DNA of 64,000 nucleotides from Erythroxylum novogranatense. Taxonomy: Eukaryota; Streptophyta; Magnoliopsida; Malpighiales; Erythroxylaceae. Made by a program: the position numbers and the translations under genes. Each line of letters begins with the position of its first letter. Positions within the stretch are counted from its first letter, which is position 1. Of the stretch, positions 23,850 to 37,170 are shown one piece after another. The stretch is taken from contig CM057235.1 of NCBI GenBank assembly GCA_029891385.1, positions 13,418,001 through 13,482,000 on the forward strand, written 5' to 3'. The notes under the pieces are model-generated. The model had not been told where the DNA came from. It was given only the letters and a program-made list of their open reading frames with translations, and searched no databases.

Positions 23850-24540
23850 AATTAATATAGAAAATTAAAAATGTGTAATTAAATTATAAGAAAATTTTAA
23901 GATTTTGTAATTAAATTATAAATATAAAAAATCTGTATTTGGTTATATTATTATATAATTTTAATGTATAATAAATATGGAAAATTTTAAAATTAGTAAT
24001 TAAATTATAAATAATTTAAATATGTAATGAAAATTTAATTAAAAGCTTTAAATATGTCATATTAAAAATATAAAAGTTAGAGTATAATAAATGAATAAGT
24101 AAAATTAGCAAGTAAAAATTTGGGACGAAAATTTAAAAATTAAGGTAATGTATAGCGAACGTGTATGTTGTAAATGTAAAAAATATAAATTAAATAAGAA
24201 AACTCAAACATAATAAGCTTTAAATAAATAATCATGATCATTTCATGATAAATAAATCAAGAAATTTATGTCATATACCAACAATTGATAAAGATTTACG
24301 AAGATTTCTTCAAAAAATTAGCATTAAGTCACACTCATGACTATTTGAACCATTTATAAAAATAAATCACAATATTTCTTAAATTGATAACAAATACATC
24401 ACACTTTACATTTCCTAATTCTAACTCATATATTATAAATATTTCTATCCTAATTCTTTTCTTAATATACATTTAAAATTTTAATATTTATAATTTGATC
24501 ATAAATTTCTAAATCATGCAATTAACATTTATACATTAAA
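23850..24540 (+). repeat. AT-rich direct repeat, copy B
   Basis: Diverged partner of 22356-23085, with a local rearrangement at its left end where the TTATATTATTATATAATTTTAAT block follows rather than precedes the AAAATGTGTAATTAAATTAT block. Confidence 0.75.
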
Positions 24541-24991
24541 TAATATCACGTAAGGACTTTTTTATTATTTTAATTAACTAAAATATTTAATTGATTACAA
24601 CAAAATTTAAATACGCTTTACGCATGATGCAAACTTGGTTTCTTCATTTCGATCCACGGAACCCTTAAGCCATTTGTTTGTGTATATCATCTTTAAATTG
24701 TCAAGTATGATACATAATTGAGTGTTATGTTTTGATGGTTAAAAGTACATGATATGTTTATGTGATAACACCCTTATTATGAGTTTTGAGCTATAATCGA
24801 TGATGATTAAATTGGTAGAGTAAAATGAGATATAGATGCGAGATATATGTTTAATTTTTCAAAAAACATTAATTGTAGGTAGTACATGTGAATTTCATAT
24901 TCATTAAGAATTGGAGTATAAGTTTTATTTAGTTGGATTTAAAAATGTATGGAGTAAAGATCGTTAAAAATATATTTTAATATAAAATATG

Positions 24992-25022
<31 letters not shown>

Positions 25023-25612
25023 AACATTGTTAAAAATATGTTTATATTATATTTACGTCAATTTATTAATTATAATGTAATTAGGAAATTAATAATATAT
25101 AAATTAAAATTAATCAAAAATGATAGAAAATATATGAGATAATTATTATATTAAGTTTAGAGGATTGTGTGGCTTGTTACTAATGGTTACAAATATATAA
25201 GCCACTTAGCTTTATACCTTAACTCATTATTTTCTTATCAGGTGCAGAATAAGAAGATAGTTGATCCTTGTAAGGCATTTGGCCACTCCAAGATAGCTAC
25301 ATTTAGTAATTAAGTTAGTTTAGAAACTTTTGGTACTTAATATCAAACATGAGCATTCATTATCGTATTTTGTATTATGCTACTGATATGGTTTTGGTTG
25401 TGTATTATGGAGCTGTGCAAAAACTCTGTTTATTGAGAATTGACAGTAAATGTTCCAGAGATTCACTTTTGAATAAGTGTAAAACTTACTTTCTCGTTAA
25501 ATGGTCATTTTGGCTAGAAACAAAATGGTGAGTCAGGTGATCGCTTTTAAATGGATTTTCAAGTAAATTGTTTAAAAGGGAGTTGGGTATGTATGAACTT
25601 CAATGTTGGATT
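24541..25612. other. AT-rich intergenic DNA with TA microsatellite
   Basis: (TA)n at about 24992-25014. An acceptor-like TTTTCTTATCAG ends near 25242 before a short open stretch, but no recognisable protein. Otherwise nothing seen up to the COP-2 LTR. Confidence 0.4.
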
Positions 25613-27460
25613 TGTTATAGTAGTGCCCTGAAGGCAATCGCCTTTAGCGCATTTTGTACAAATTTGTGTACAGTCTTTATGAATAAATAAAGAAAGGCAT
25701 ATTTCATTACGTTGCTGTTCATTATTAATGAACTGATATTGATCAATAAGCAAATTAATGAAGTCCATGATATATGACATAGCATGAAGGAAATTGTGAT
25801 GTGATCATACTCATGAGATTCCTATCATGTGCAATTATGTCAAGATTCAAATTATCCCTAGTCATAGGATTACCGAGATCGGACATCGGTAATCCGGAAA
25901 GACTAGCACATCTCAAGCTCCTTGATTTGATCAAGCAAAGGATCTCGAAGTCGTAAATATGAGATATTTAGGGTTGAGATGTGGATGTTTACTAGAGGTA
26001 GTAAGTACATTGGATGACCCGCTATGAGATCAACACATGGATGTCCTATTCTAATGTCGTTGATAATCTCATCATAGCAATGGTGCAAGTATCCTTAGAC
26101 TTGAGGTGCTCAAGGATATCTTGGATATTGATTATGTGCTTTGACTCCATTCCTTGTTGCCTTACGAGGTCGCTCATAGGGTGGTGCTTGGGTGCGACTG
26201 AGGTATTCAAGGTAATTGAGTAGCCAATAAAGGATTCACCACTTCTGTGATAGCAGAAGATGATACCCATGGCCTCTTGTCAGGGTCATTACTAAGAAAT
26301 CTCTGGCCGGAGTATATATGTCATGAAGAGTGTCTTCAGTGACATATAAAGTAATGAGTCCCAAGACAAGAACTGATATCACTTGGATTAGATTTGACGT
26401 AGTCAGTCTAGTAAAGAGTTGACACATTGCCCATTCTCATAACCAAGTGGGGTATAGCATGGTGAAAGGACGAATTGCACGGCAATTGTCTATGAAAAGG
26501 TTCGTAATATGGTTTATGATGAATATAGCTTCATTCGTCAAACCAATTACTTTCCGGTCAATTGGGGGTCATGATGTGTTGCTAGATACCGCTCATGACT
26601 TGCTCAGATTAAGTGTTAATCTAAGTGGCCAACATAACCGGGAACCTAATGGGTCACACGCATAAGAGTGTCTCGGAGAATTTGTAAAATAGTTTTAGAT
26701 AGAGATCCAATATATGGAGAGCAATAGAATTAAATGGATCCCGATGAGATCGAGATATGTCCCGATGAGATCGCGACATCGATATTGCTGAAAAGGGTTT
26801 CCGGTGGTTTTCCATACCGATCCGGTGGAGGTAGAGGACCGAATTTGTGACTGGACCACTTCAGCAGTTATATACATATATATATAAGATTAATTAATTA
26901 AAGAATTAATATATATATATGTTGCAACGTGGGTAGATGTAGAGAGGAGAAGAAGCTTCCTTTCATATGCTTAGTCATTAAGTGAATTAAATGACTAGAA
27001 GACAAAATGGAAAGGATGAAGGGTGATGGTCGTTGGTTTTGTATAAAAGGGAAATGAAAGAGTTTCTTTCTCTTGAGGCTTATGATCATCGTTGGCTTGC
27101 AAAAGAAAGAAGAGAAATTGTTCTCTCATCTCTCACCAACGAACTCTCCATCATCTTCATCTTCTTCAAGCTCTCCTTCATCCTCTCTAAGCTTCTTCAA
27201 GCTTCCTCTCAAGCTCTCCAAGGATAAAGGTAGGAGCTAGCACTCTTTACTTTGTTCTAGCTATTCCCGAGTCAAAGGGTTTGTCTCGGTTAGCTTCTCC
27301 GATCTCTGCGTGGATACAGTTGGAGACGATCTCCTTTGGCCATTATGGTTTGAGTCTGTTGTATAGACACATGGATTCTGGCTTTTGGGAAGATCCCGGA
27401 ACAAAAATTTTTGTTTTCCGCACCGTGGGCATGTGATGCTCACACTGGGATTTTCCTACA
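25613..27460 (+). repeat. COP-2 5' LTR (1,848 bp)
   Basis: Starts TGTTATAGTAGTGCCCTGAAGG, matching the 3' LTR start at 63912, and ends TTTTCCTACA before the PBS. It is the reverse complement, with divergence, of the COP-3 LTRs. A near repeat of TCCCGATGAGATCG occurs at about 26738 and 26759. Open frames within it are not genes. Confidence 0.93.
27042..27050 (+). promoter_or_regulatory. COP-2 LTR TATA box
   Basis: TATAAAAGG, followed by a pyrimidine-rich TTTCTTTCTCTTG stretch. COP-3 has a TATA-like sequence at the equivalent place, so this is the likely promoter. Confidence 0.65.
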
Positions 27461-27461
27461 G

Positions 27462-27475
27462 TAGTATCAGAGCCA
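27462..27475 (+). other. COP-2 primer-binding site (tRNA-iMet)
   Basis: TAGTATCAGAGCCA, one mismatch from the initiator-Met PBS, one base after the LTR terminus. Confidence 0.85.
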
Positions 27476-29554
27476 CTTGTGTCATATATAACGAAGAAAC
27501 CATGACTAGGTCGGAGTTGCCTATTGCTTGTGACGATGATGCATGTTGATTATGTGAATTTCGAATTCAGTATAGAAATATAGTTTTCGAAATTTTCTTG
27601 CCCAGATATGTTCACAAGATGTTGTTGCATATGTCTGTAGAAGCTCTGAATTTATCAATGTGATTTGATATGGTTTTGCTAATTTATTCCCTAATGTTCT
27701 GGTTGCTGTGTTTGTGCACATTCAATGAACAGGCATGCTTATAAATTCGAGAATAAATTGTAGAAATTTTTTTTTTCGGATTTGCTTTCACCAACATGTC
27801 TCTAAGATGTTTATGAATGTTTATGAGAATGGAAAAATGTTTTCAAGGTGATTTACTATTTATTTGAGAATTTATTGTGTGCTGCTGGGAATAACTGTGT
27901 TGAGGAACACAGATTCTACATTGGCTTTGTTGCTGAGGTTGGATGAGTTTTTGTTGGAAATAAATCATGTAAAAAATTCATGAATCATTTTGGGAACATG
28001 TTGTAACCTCTGTAATTTTCTCAGAATTTATTGAAATTGTTTCAATGAGTTTTTCAAGCAAAACACAGAACTTGGCAGTTTTGAGAAAGTTGCTGGAGAT
28101 GTTTTGTTTGAAATGAAAAATTGTGTATTTTTCAATTCCAATGCCTTGGATCATTTTTAATGTGATTAAAAATGTGTTAAATTGATGTTGTATGCTTGCC
28201 TAAATGATTTTCTTGAAATCGGGTTTCCAAACAATTTAGGATGTCAAATGTGTCTCATTAGCGTCTCGTTAGTATATTCTCTTATCTTGATTGTTTTAGC
28301 CGTCACAAATTTTGTGACAGGTGCCGAAGTACTCTTGATAGAGTGTAGACTACCTAGAGATACTTAGGGTGATAATTTGATATTCTCAAATTATTTGGAA
28401 ATCTAAATGAATAAGAGTGTATTCATCAATTTCAAGTTTCATGTATAGTTTGACTATATATGGTAAGCATGGTACAATGAAAGTGTTTCATTTGTACATC
28501 ATAATAAAGGATATTACACTTAGTATTGTGAATTTGAACTACACGGATTGAGAAATTAGCCGATTAGATAGCAGGCCAAAACCAATGATCAAGCATATCC
28601 ATTCCAAATGATTGAACATGTACCACCACCGAAAGTGCATAATCCATCCATCCCAATGACCGAACATGTACCAATCGATCGAACGCACAAGAACCTATAG
28701 TAGTCGACTAGCACAAGTTCCAGTCGACTGGCACATGCACCAGTCGACTGGAACATGCACTAGTCGACTAAAACAACATGCAGAGGTAGGATGATGGATG
28801 ATTTTAGGTATAGACTCAATGTGATTGATGAATTGCCCTAAATCATTCCATATAGTCATGGTGACTATAATCCTACGGCTTGGAGAAGAAGAAGATGAGA
28901 CCTGAAAACCCTCACACATCATATGAAAACTAACGCCTTCCATTAATATGGGGAGAACCAGAGTTCTTATAGAGTTGGGTTGTTGGGTAAACCCAAGCTC
29001 GCTCTATACGGATATGTTCGAACCATGAAAATAAGATTTTCGGATTAATGGGTCGGTTTACAGTAGAAGCGTTGATTTGTTGAGTAAAATCAAGGTCAAC
29101 ATGGACAGAGGCGAAATTGGGTAGTGTACATCAGATGTACGCGCATCAAGAGTTGATAACCCAATGTGTGTTCATACATCACGAGTTGATAGCACTAGTC
29201 GATAGTTGCATCTATGAAGCAAATGGTATGACCGATACCTGCCGATAGATCTAAGGTGGCTTGTTGGGTAAACCCAAGGTCATTTTAGTAATGTCGGATA
29301 TCTATGATGCAATTGGTATGACCGATACCTACCGATTGACCTAAGGTGGCTTGTTGGATAAACCCAAGATCATGTTAGTAATGTCGGATATCGACCCACT
29401 AGGACATTTTGTCATAATATTTCTTGGATTCATACTGAGGGTTATGGATTCTTTGAAACTAGTGGGAGCCATATGCATGTCATTCAAGTCCTTATGATTA
29501 TGCATGTAATTCTATTCTAACATTCTTTCTCTCTTTCCCTATAGGTTATTGAAG
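27476..29554 (+). other. COP-2 long leader, non-coding
   Basis: About 2.1 kb between PBS and gag. It contains a palindrome array near 28576-28770 and a duplicated segment (GGTATGACCGATACCT near 29225 and 29317). COP-3 has an equivalent leader. No gene seen. Confidence 0.6.
28576..28770 (+). repeat. Period-20 palindrome array in COP-2 leader
   Basis: Four perfect 10-bp palindromes, TAGTCGACTA at 28701 and 28761 and CAGTCGACTG at 28721 and 28741, start exactly 20 bases apart with 10-base spacers. Degenerate copies such as CAATCGATCG and CAATGACCG extend upstream to about 28576. Confidence 0.88.
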
Positions 29555-29783
29555 ATGTCTTCCAGTATGAACTTACGCTCACTTATGGACTCCAACAAAT
29601 TAACTGGACCAAATTTTCTCGATTGGCTGAGAAATCTGAGAATTGTTCTCAGGTCTGAAGAACTGGGATATATCCTAGATGTTCCACTTCCTAATCCACC
29701 TGCTGCTGATGCTTCTGATGAGGATCAGAAAGCAAATCGTAAGCATCTTACCTGCATTATGCTTGCCTCGATGTCACCAGAGT
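29555..29783 (+). pseudogene. gag: COP-2 gag, 5' part
   Basis: ATG at 29555 opens a copia gag: NLRSLMDSNKLTGPNFLDWL, then LRIVLRSEELGYILDVPLP. This is the conserved N-terminal region before the UBN2-type capsid domain. The reading is cut after the SMSPE segment by the start of SOLO-3 at 29784 and resumes at 60220. An equivalent start exists in COP-3 at 49635. Confidence 0.88.
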
Positions 29784-31800
29784 TGTTAGACCCCGATCCC
29801 TTTTTCCCTTTTAAATAGGTTTGCAATTTAAAATTTGCCTTTTAGTTAGTATGAAATTAGGGTTTTATTAGATTTCTATTTTGGTTAGAATAATTTGGGA
29901 TTTTAGTGCAATAATTATTAATTGAAGGAATTTAGTTAATTTAGAATTTTAATTTTGGTGTAGATTTAAAAAAAAAGAATAAGAAAATGGTAATGAGGCC
30001 ATAAAATAGTGTTAGGATAATTTAGGAGGTGTTATTAGGGTTTTAAGGCTTTAGGTTATTAAAGTGGGCCTTTAGGCCTTTGGAATATTAATTAAATGAT
30101 GGGGAAAGTAAATAAGTGGGTTAGGGTTTTAAGATGAAGTAAATGAAAAAAAAAAGGGAAGCAAGTGGGCTTTTAAGTAGGAGCCCACGAAATTATTAGA
30201 TGGAAGGAGGGAAAGATGAAGTTTTGGGAAAGTTTAAGTTAGAAGGAGGGAAAATTGGAATTGGACTTTTGGGCTTTTAAGAGAGAGCCCATGAAAATTT
30301 AAGTTGGAAGGAGGGAAAATGAAATTTGGGAAAGGTTATAAGGAGGGAAATAACTTGGGCTTGAAAACTTGGGCTAGGGTTTAAGTTAAAGAGTTAGGGT
30401 TAGGTTAAATTAAGAAGGATTAGGAAGTGTCTTAAGGAAAAGAAGAGGCAAATGAAAATTGCAAGGGAGAGGCCAAGGTGATGTCGTTTTGGCTTAGGGA
30501 ATAAGTGAAAAAAGAAGCAAAATTAGGTCAGTTATGCTTAGTCATCCGAAACACATCAAAGAGAGGAGAGAATGAGTGGATTTCGAAAATTTCAAAGGGA
30601 GAAAGAAGAAGAGTGAGATTCGGCCATCCAAGAAGAAGAAGAAGAAGAGAAGAAGGTAGGGTTTTTATGCTTGAGGAAGGTTGATTCAAGTGGTAGGAAG
30701 TGCAAGGGAAAGTTTCTCCATCTTTAGAAGCAAAAAGAAGAGATTTCGTGGGTGTTGAGAAGGTAAGAGAAAATTCGAAATTCTTGGTTTTATGGTTAGG
30801 ATTTTATCTTTCTTGTTTCATATTGGTGATTAGAAGAGGGATTAGAGAGATTTGTTGTGTTGGAGGAGAGGAGAAAAAAAATCAGATTTGTGTAGGGATT
30901 AGGGTTTCGAAATTTATGAATTTATTTGTTAGGATTTTGTTTTCATGCTTTAAATGGATGATTGGAAGAGATTTTAGAGAAAGAATGAGAAAGGAAAGAG
31001 TTTCCTATCATTAGAAATTAGTAGGGTGATGTTGTAGGTTTCATGAAGGAAGGAGAATTTGGAATTTTATTGCTATGTTGTTAGGGTTAGTCCAAGGGTG
31101 GTATGGAGAGTGTGTTGTGAAGGAAAAATGAAAGAAATTTTTTTAGGAAAGTTGAGTGAAAAAAATCAGCATGCATGGATGGCTAAATGGTTGAGAATTT
31201 TCGAATATAATGTAGTAAATTGATAGGGGTTATGGTTAGTATAGCTTAGGAAAAGTTTAGGAATGGTTAGGTTAGATTAAAGTCAAGTTTCAATAGTCTT
31301 GGAAAATTCCAGCATAGGTGCTTTTTATTAATTAGCATTCTTATGCTTTGTTTTAGGTCATTTAAGGCGCTTGGAGATTGAGGAGGGTCGAGATAATCAA
31401 TTGGGTCAAGATATCCAAGTTCCGAATCAAAGAAATCAAGGTGGGTAACTTTTTAATAGTTAAGTAATAAGCTACTTAATTATCTCTTGAATGGTTTCCT
31501 ATAACTTTCAAATTTTGAATGCCTTATTGTTTGTGATATTGTCAACATGTATTATGTGCCTTTTTATGTAACTATATTGTGTAAAGATTCATGAAATTGT
31601 TTAACAAGTAATAAAGTGCCGAATATGAGACTTTGATGATTATGTGAAAATAACTAGTTGTAATGGCCATTTGTGGCAAATCCTTATAAATATTGTAATG
31701 TTAGGAAACTTGATTTAAAATGAGAAATGATGAGTATGTGATTTTGGATGAATGCCTAAAGTGAAATTGCATGATTTCTTAGGTTTGTAGTGATCCCCTC
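29784..31800 (+). repeat. SOLO-3, left part
   Basis: AT-rich, with many GGGCTT, AGGGAAG and GAAGAAGAAG stretches. The 104-codon open frame at 30700-31014 has no recognisable domain and I treat it as chance. Ends at the LARD-1 target duplication CCCTC (31796-31800). Confidence 0.8.
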
Positions 31801-32657
31801 TATTGGACCCCGAATCTTTTTGGTAAGCTAGGATTATTAAATAAGGATTTTTGAATGATTATTCATGAGAAAAGAAGTTAAGAATTCTTGAAATTGAAAT
31901 GAAATGGAAGATATGGTTTAAATACGAGATGGATTAATGGGGAATTAATTGACATGTTAATATGCTTAAGGTAAGGTGTCATGAAATTAGGTGGCATGAT
32001 TTAATGGAATTCAATTATTGTATTTTGTGGACTAAATTAGCATGTTAAGGAAATTTGATTAACATGTTGATTAGACTAAGACTATATGACATGGATTAAG
32101 TGTATTAAGGTGTTATAAAGGTTGTAAATGTATTAAGGGTTAAATGGGCCTTGGACCCAAGTTGGGCTTAAGTGGTGATATAAAAAGAAGAGGATTAAAA
32201 GAGAGTAATGAGTTAGGTGGCATGAATTAATACAATTAATGTGTTAGTTGAATTTACGAGTTTAGAGTTTAATTGGGCCTAAGAGAATAATGGGCCTAAA
32301 TCAAATGAAAAGAAGAAGAAATGGTTTGGACTTAAGTGATTTAGTAGGATGAGAAGAAAGAAGGAAGAATAAATTGGGCTTTGGGTCCAAATGAAATGAA
32401 TAAAGAAGAGAGGATATAAATGAAATGGGCTTAAGTTGTAGTAGGAAAATAAGAAGGAAGGAATAAAATGAAGTGGACTTGGGCTTGAGTAGTAGGAGTT
32501 AAATGCAAAAGGAAAAGAATGGAAACAAAATAAAGAGGGAAGGAATTGGGCTTAAATGAAGAAGTGGACTTGAGTGGTTTAATGAGGTAGGAAAAGAAGA
32601 AAAGAGAAGAAAGGAGTAGGCAAATGGGCCTTTGGGCTTAAGTGAGTGTGTAAGGAG

Positions 32658-32665
32658 TATAAAAG
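32658..32665 (+). promoter_or_regulatory. LARD-1 5' LTR TATA box
   Basis: TATAAAAG after GTGTAAGGAG; conserved at 54699-54706 in the 3' LTR. Confidence 0.6.
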
Positions 32666-33712
32666 AAGAAAAATAAGTGAGTTGTAGGGAAGAAGAGAGG
32701 GAATACGAAAATTTTAGAGGGGGAGGAGAGTGGTTTCATGGAAGAGGAGAGAAGGAGGAGAAAAAGAAGAATGCTTTGGTTAGGGTTGGATTTTCCAAGA
32801 GATCAAGAGGGAATTTGAAGAAAGTGCAAGAGGAAAAAGTGTGGGAAATCACTAGAGCTTCATTTTAAACCAAGTCATCACTTGGTTAGTGGAAGTTTAA
32901 GGTAAGCCTTATGTTTAAGTATGAGATTTTAGTTGGGTTATGGTTGAGGAAGACTAAGAATGGAATGGGTATTGTGATTCCAAGATAAATTTCATGATTT
33001 GTGTCCTTAGGATTTGTTGCATTTTGGATGTCTTTTGATTTGAGAATTGTGTTGATTTTGAGGAAAATGGTGAGAGGCAAGAGGAATGGAAAGCAAGGGA
33101 AGGTCATGGGAACAAGGTTTTCAAGAAAGGAATTATAAGGTAGGTTTTATGTTTATAGTTAAATAATGGGCCATTGACATAATTTTCAAAGAAATTAAGA
33201 ATATAAAAATATTTTCAAATTCATTGTTTTTTAATGCCTTGAGAAATTGTTATAATTGATGTATCATGGTATGAATGATTTGAAAATGTCATGTGGATTG
33301 GATGATTGATGATTTGTTATGTGAATGTGATTTTGTTGAGGAATGATGATGCATTGCATATGAAATGCTTTATGATCATGAAATGATTTATGAAAATTTG
33401 CATGATTTATGCAAAACAAGATTTACAAGATTTTTGCCATAGGGCAATCAAGTTTCAAGTCATGATTATATGTTAAGTGGGTTAGGTTAAGTCCACCCAA
33501 GAAACGTCTCGTGCACGATGACTATGAAGAAGCCTTCGCCCGGCTGCCCGATTGTGGCATAGGATGATCCAAGATACGGACTCCTAAAGATTTGCCCATA
33601 TAGGCTCATTAAATGAGACTATATGGTTGCCAAGAATTGTGGACTTGCCAAAGCATTATGATGTGTTAGGTGATATGTGTTATATGATGTGAATTGTGAC
33701 AAGTTGAATTGC

Positions 33713-34190
33713 ATTCATGATTTCATGAACTTTTGAAAAAAAAAAGAATGATTTGTGATTTCAAGAAAATGACAAGAGCACTTAGTTTATGATTTCATGA
33801 ACCTTTGAAAAATGAATGATTTGTGATTTCAAGAAAATGACAAGAGCTCTTAGTTTGTGATTTCATGAACCTTTGAAAAATGAATGATTTGTGATTTCAA
33901 GAAAATGACAAGAGTTCTTAGTTTATGATTTCATGAACCTTTGAAAAATGAATGATTTGTGATTTCAAGAAAATGACAAGAGCTCTTAGTTTATGATTTC
34001 ATGAACCTTTGAAAAATGAATGATTTGTGATTTCAAGAAAATGACAAGAGCTCTTAGTTTATGATTTCATGAATCTTTGAAAAATGAATGATTTGTGATT
34101 TCAAGAAAATGATAAGAGCTCTTAGTTTATGATTTCATGAACCTTTGAAAAATGAATGATTTGTGATTTCAAGAAAATGACAAGAGTTTT
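33713..34190 (+). repeat. 68-bp tandem array, seven units (LARD-1 5' LTR)
   Basis: Unit contains GATTTCATGAACCTTTG, GAATGATTTGTGATTTCAAG and AAAATGACAAGAGCTCTTAG. Units are nearly identical; the first carries a longer A run. The 3' LTR has five units. Confidence 0.93.
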
Positions 34191-34900
34191 GAAGAAGACA
34201 ATGTTTTATGATCTAAAGGAAATTAATACGGAAATGGACTTCTAAAACTGTTTTGTTCATTATTTGGTTATAAGCATAGAACCTTCTGGCTCCCAAGCTC
34301 ACCCCCTTATTTTCCCAATTTCCAGGTTTTTCGCAAGAAACCAAGAGGAAGTGGATCAAGACAGATTGTGCTTGTTTTATTGTGTATTTGAAGTTTGGTT
34401 ATGTAAATGTATAATTGTAATTCATATGAGCAATGGAATAAGGTAAATGAGATATTGTTATTGGTTTTGGAATTTGGCTAGGAAATGGCAATGAAATTGT
34501 AAAACTCTTATGTATGATGATTAATGCAATATGGACTTGAGTATGGTTGTGAATGTACAATTGCATCATTGTATACCTGGATATGATAGATGATTAAGAG
34601 TGTGGCTGTTGCTTGAATGGTGTTTGAAGATACCTTAGGTTTAATCATGTTATATGAGGTTGTATGATGAGTTTTATGCAGGTGGAAGTCTTAGAATTGA
34701 AAATTGGGTAGTTGCATTTTAAGGGGATGTCTGTCAAATTTTCCTAAAATTTGACAAGATTTTGCCTCAATATTAGACCCTCTTCGGGTATGAATTAGAT
34801 CAATGAGTCTTCATGAAGATTGTAGTAGGAGTTTAGAGTTTTCCAAGGGTGTATCGTTTGCTAAATTTGGAGTTCGAAGTCAAAAGATATGATCCTTACT

Positions 34901-35955
34901 AGAAATCAGAAGATAGAAAAGCAGAAGGAAGGAAATCAGAAGATAGAAATCAGAAGGAAGGAAATCAGAAGATAGAAAAGCAGAAAGAAGGAAAGCAGAA
35001 GATATAAATCAGAAGGAAGGAAATCAGAAGATAGAAAAGCAGAAGGAAGGAAAGCAAAAGATAGAAATCAGAAGATAGAAAAGCAGAAGGAAGGAAATCA
35101 GAAGATAGAAATCGAAGGAAGGAAATCGAAGATAGAAAAGCGAAGGAAGGAAAGCGGAAGATAGAAAAGCGAAGGAAGGAAATCGAAGATAGAAATTAGA
35201 AGGAAGGAAATCAAGATAAAAAGCGAAGGAAGGAAATCGAAGATAGAAATCGAAGGAAGGAAATCAAGATAGAAAAGCGTAAGGAAGGAAAGGAAGATAG
35301 AAATCAAGATAGAAAAGCAAAAGGAAGGAAAGCGTAAGATAGAAATCGGAAGATAGAAAAGTAGAAGGAAGGAAAGCGAAGATAGAAATCGAAGATAGAA
35401 AAGCGTAGGAAGGAAAGAAGATAGAAATCGAAGATAGAAAAGCGAAGGAAGGAAAGCGAAGATAGAAATCGGAAGATAGAAAAGCGAAGGAAGGAAATCA
35501 AGATAGAAATCGGAAGGAAGGAAATCGAAGATAGAAAAGCGTAAGGAAGGAAAGCGTAAGATAGAAATCGGAAGATAGAAAAGCGAAGGAAGGAAAGCGA
35601 AGATAGAAATCAGAAGATAGAAAAGCGTAAGGAAGGAAAGCGAAGATAGAAATCAAGATAGAAAAGGTAAGGAAGGAAATCGGAAGATAGAAATCAGAAG
35701 GAAGGAAATCAGAAGATAGAAAAACAGAAGGAAGGAAAGCAGAAGATAGAAATCAGAAGATAGAAAAGCAGAAGGAAGGAAAGCAGAAGATAGAAATCAG
35801 AAGATAAAAAGCAGAAGGAAGGAAATCAGAAGATAGAAATCAGAAGGAAGGAAATCAGAAGATAGAAAACCAGATGATAGAAATCAGACGATAGAAAACC
35901 AGATGATAGAAATCAGACGATAGAAAACCAGATGATGTAAATCGACGATGGAAAA
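34901..35955 (+). repeat. One-kilobase purine-rich array (LARD-1 5' LTR)
   Basis: Alternating modules of GAAGATAGAAATC and GAAGGAAGGAAA(T/G)C joined by CAG or a shortened CG. The strand is overwhelmingly purine. The last part changes to a CAGATGATAGAAAT type. Outer units keep CAGAAG while interior units mostly read CGAAG. Minus-strand open frames rich in Phe, Leu and Ser arise from it and are not genes. Confidence 0.93.
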
Positions 35956-36859
35956 ATAGGACGCTGCAGAATGTAGGAGATAGAATCAGCCTTTGTAGTC
36001 TTCATAAGAGTTGTAGATCTAGATGTCTAATTTCATATGGTGAAAGAACGAAAACATTTGGAGCTATAGATTAAAAGTTATAGCAATCACGCCAAAAGAG
36101 TTTCGATTCGATTTCGGAAGTGAGCATGGTCCGTTGTTTTTGGCATATTTCCCTTATACGACCTCCAAATGAGGTGAGGCTTGAACCATTGGATTTATAA
36201 GACACATATCTTTCACGACATAAAATCCAGTATCAATTGGAGTTAAATTGAGAAATTTTGTTCTAAAACAAATGAAAGGTCAGTTAAGAGGGCATGTTTC
36301 GGGTATGAACTCTCTTAGGTTTTTGGAGTGTATCTTGAGTATATGACGTCGATTAAGGTGATTCTTGTTTCAGGGAGAACTTGAGACATAAAGCTACAAA
36401 TTATATGAATAATTCAACCCATGATTTTAGTGTATACATGGTGTGTGCTTGCCACGAAAGTGGAGTTACAATTAAGAATCCTGCAAGATTATAAGCGCAA
36501 GGTTTCAGGACAACGAAAGTTGGGCTCCGAAAACGGGTTCCGACGTCTATGGTACTATAGTAAGAGTAAGAGTGTCAAGTTTAAGGTCTCAGCAAGGTAA
36601 GTGTCTCGGGGATGGGTGTTGGACCAATGGTGGTTGACAAATTAATTCCACTTATGTTTTGATAATAATAAAATGTATAAAATTGTTTAAGAAATTGTTT
36701 CAGGTATTTTGGATTGATATTCAACAAAAGAATTGTGCAAATCAAGATGAGTTAGTGACAAATCATTGAAGAATCAGATGGGAGTTGTCCTCTAAGTGAA
36801 AATGACATAAAACATGAGGTTTGTAGAGAATTTGGTCGGATGTTATCATAGATGGCTAA

Positions 36860-37045
36860 ACAAGTCGACTTATAGGAAACAAGTCGACTTATCGAGGTAA
36901 ACAAGTCGACTTATAGGAAACAAGTCGACTTATCGAGATAAACAAGTCGACTTATACATAACAAGTCGACTTATTGGAGAGCGGAGATGAATTTTTCAGT
37001 AAATGGTTGAAACAAGTCGACTTATGAATTGACAAGTCGACTTAT
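36860..37045 (+). repeat. Palindrome array ACAAGTCGACTTAT in SIRE-NA 5' LTR, eight copies
   Basis: First copies start at 36860, 36879, 36901, 36920, 36942 and 36961, with alternating 19- and 22-base spacing. Two more lie near 37013 and 37032. The core AAGTCGACTT is a perfect 10-bp palindrome. The array lies just upstream of the TATA box. Confidence 0.93.
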
Positions 37046-37161
37046 GTATGTAGCGATCAACTCCAACGGTCCAATTAGCCAAAATGGAAGGGAGAGAATT
37101 AAGCAACGGCTATAACAATCAAGCAACGACTATATGAGTTCCCAACAGCTATATTTCTTCT

Positions 37162-37170
37162 TATATAAAG
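37162..37170 (+). promoter_or_regulatory. SIRE-NA TATA box
   Basis: TATATAAAG followed by GGTGG, about 120 bases after the palindrome array; preserved in the 3' LTR. Confidence 0.65.

Noticed and set aside
30700..31014. 104-codon plus-strand open frame
   Set aside because: Lies in SOLO-3 LTR, low-complexity Lys/Glu/Gly composition, no domain; treated as chance.
35098..35501. Minus-strand frames of Phe/Leu/Ser-repeat peptides that look like membrane proteins
   Set aside because: They are translations of the complement of the purine array and have no start context or family similarity.
36860..37045. Regularly spaced repeats resembling a small CRISPR array
   Set aside because: The repeats are 10-14 bp palindromes with 5-8 base intervals, sit in both LTRs of a plant retrotransposon, and no cas genes exist in this eukaryotic sequence.
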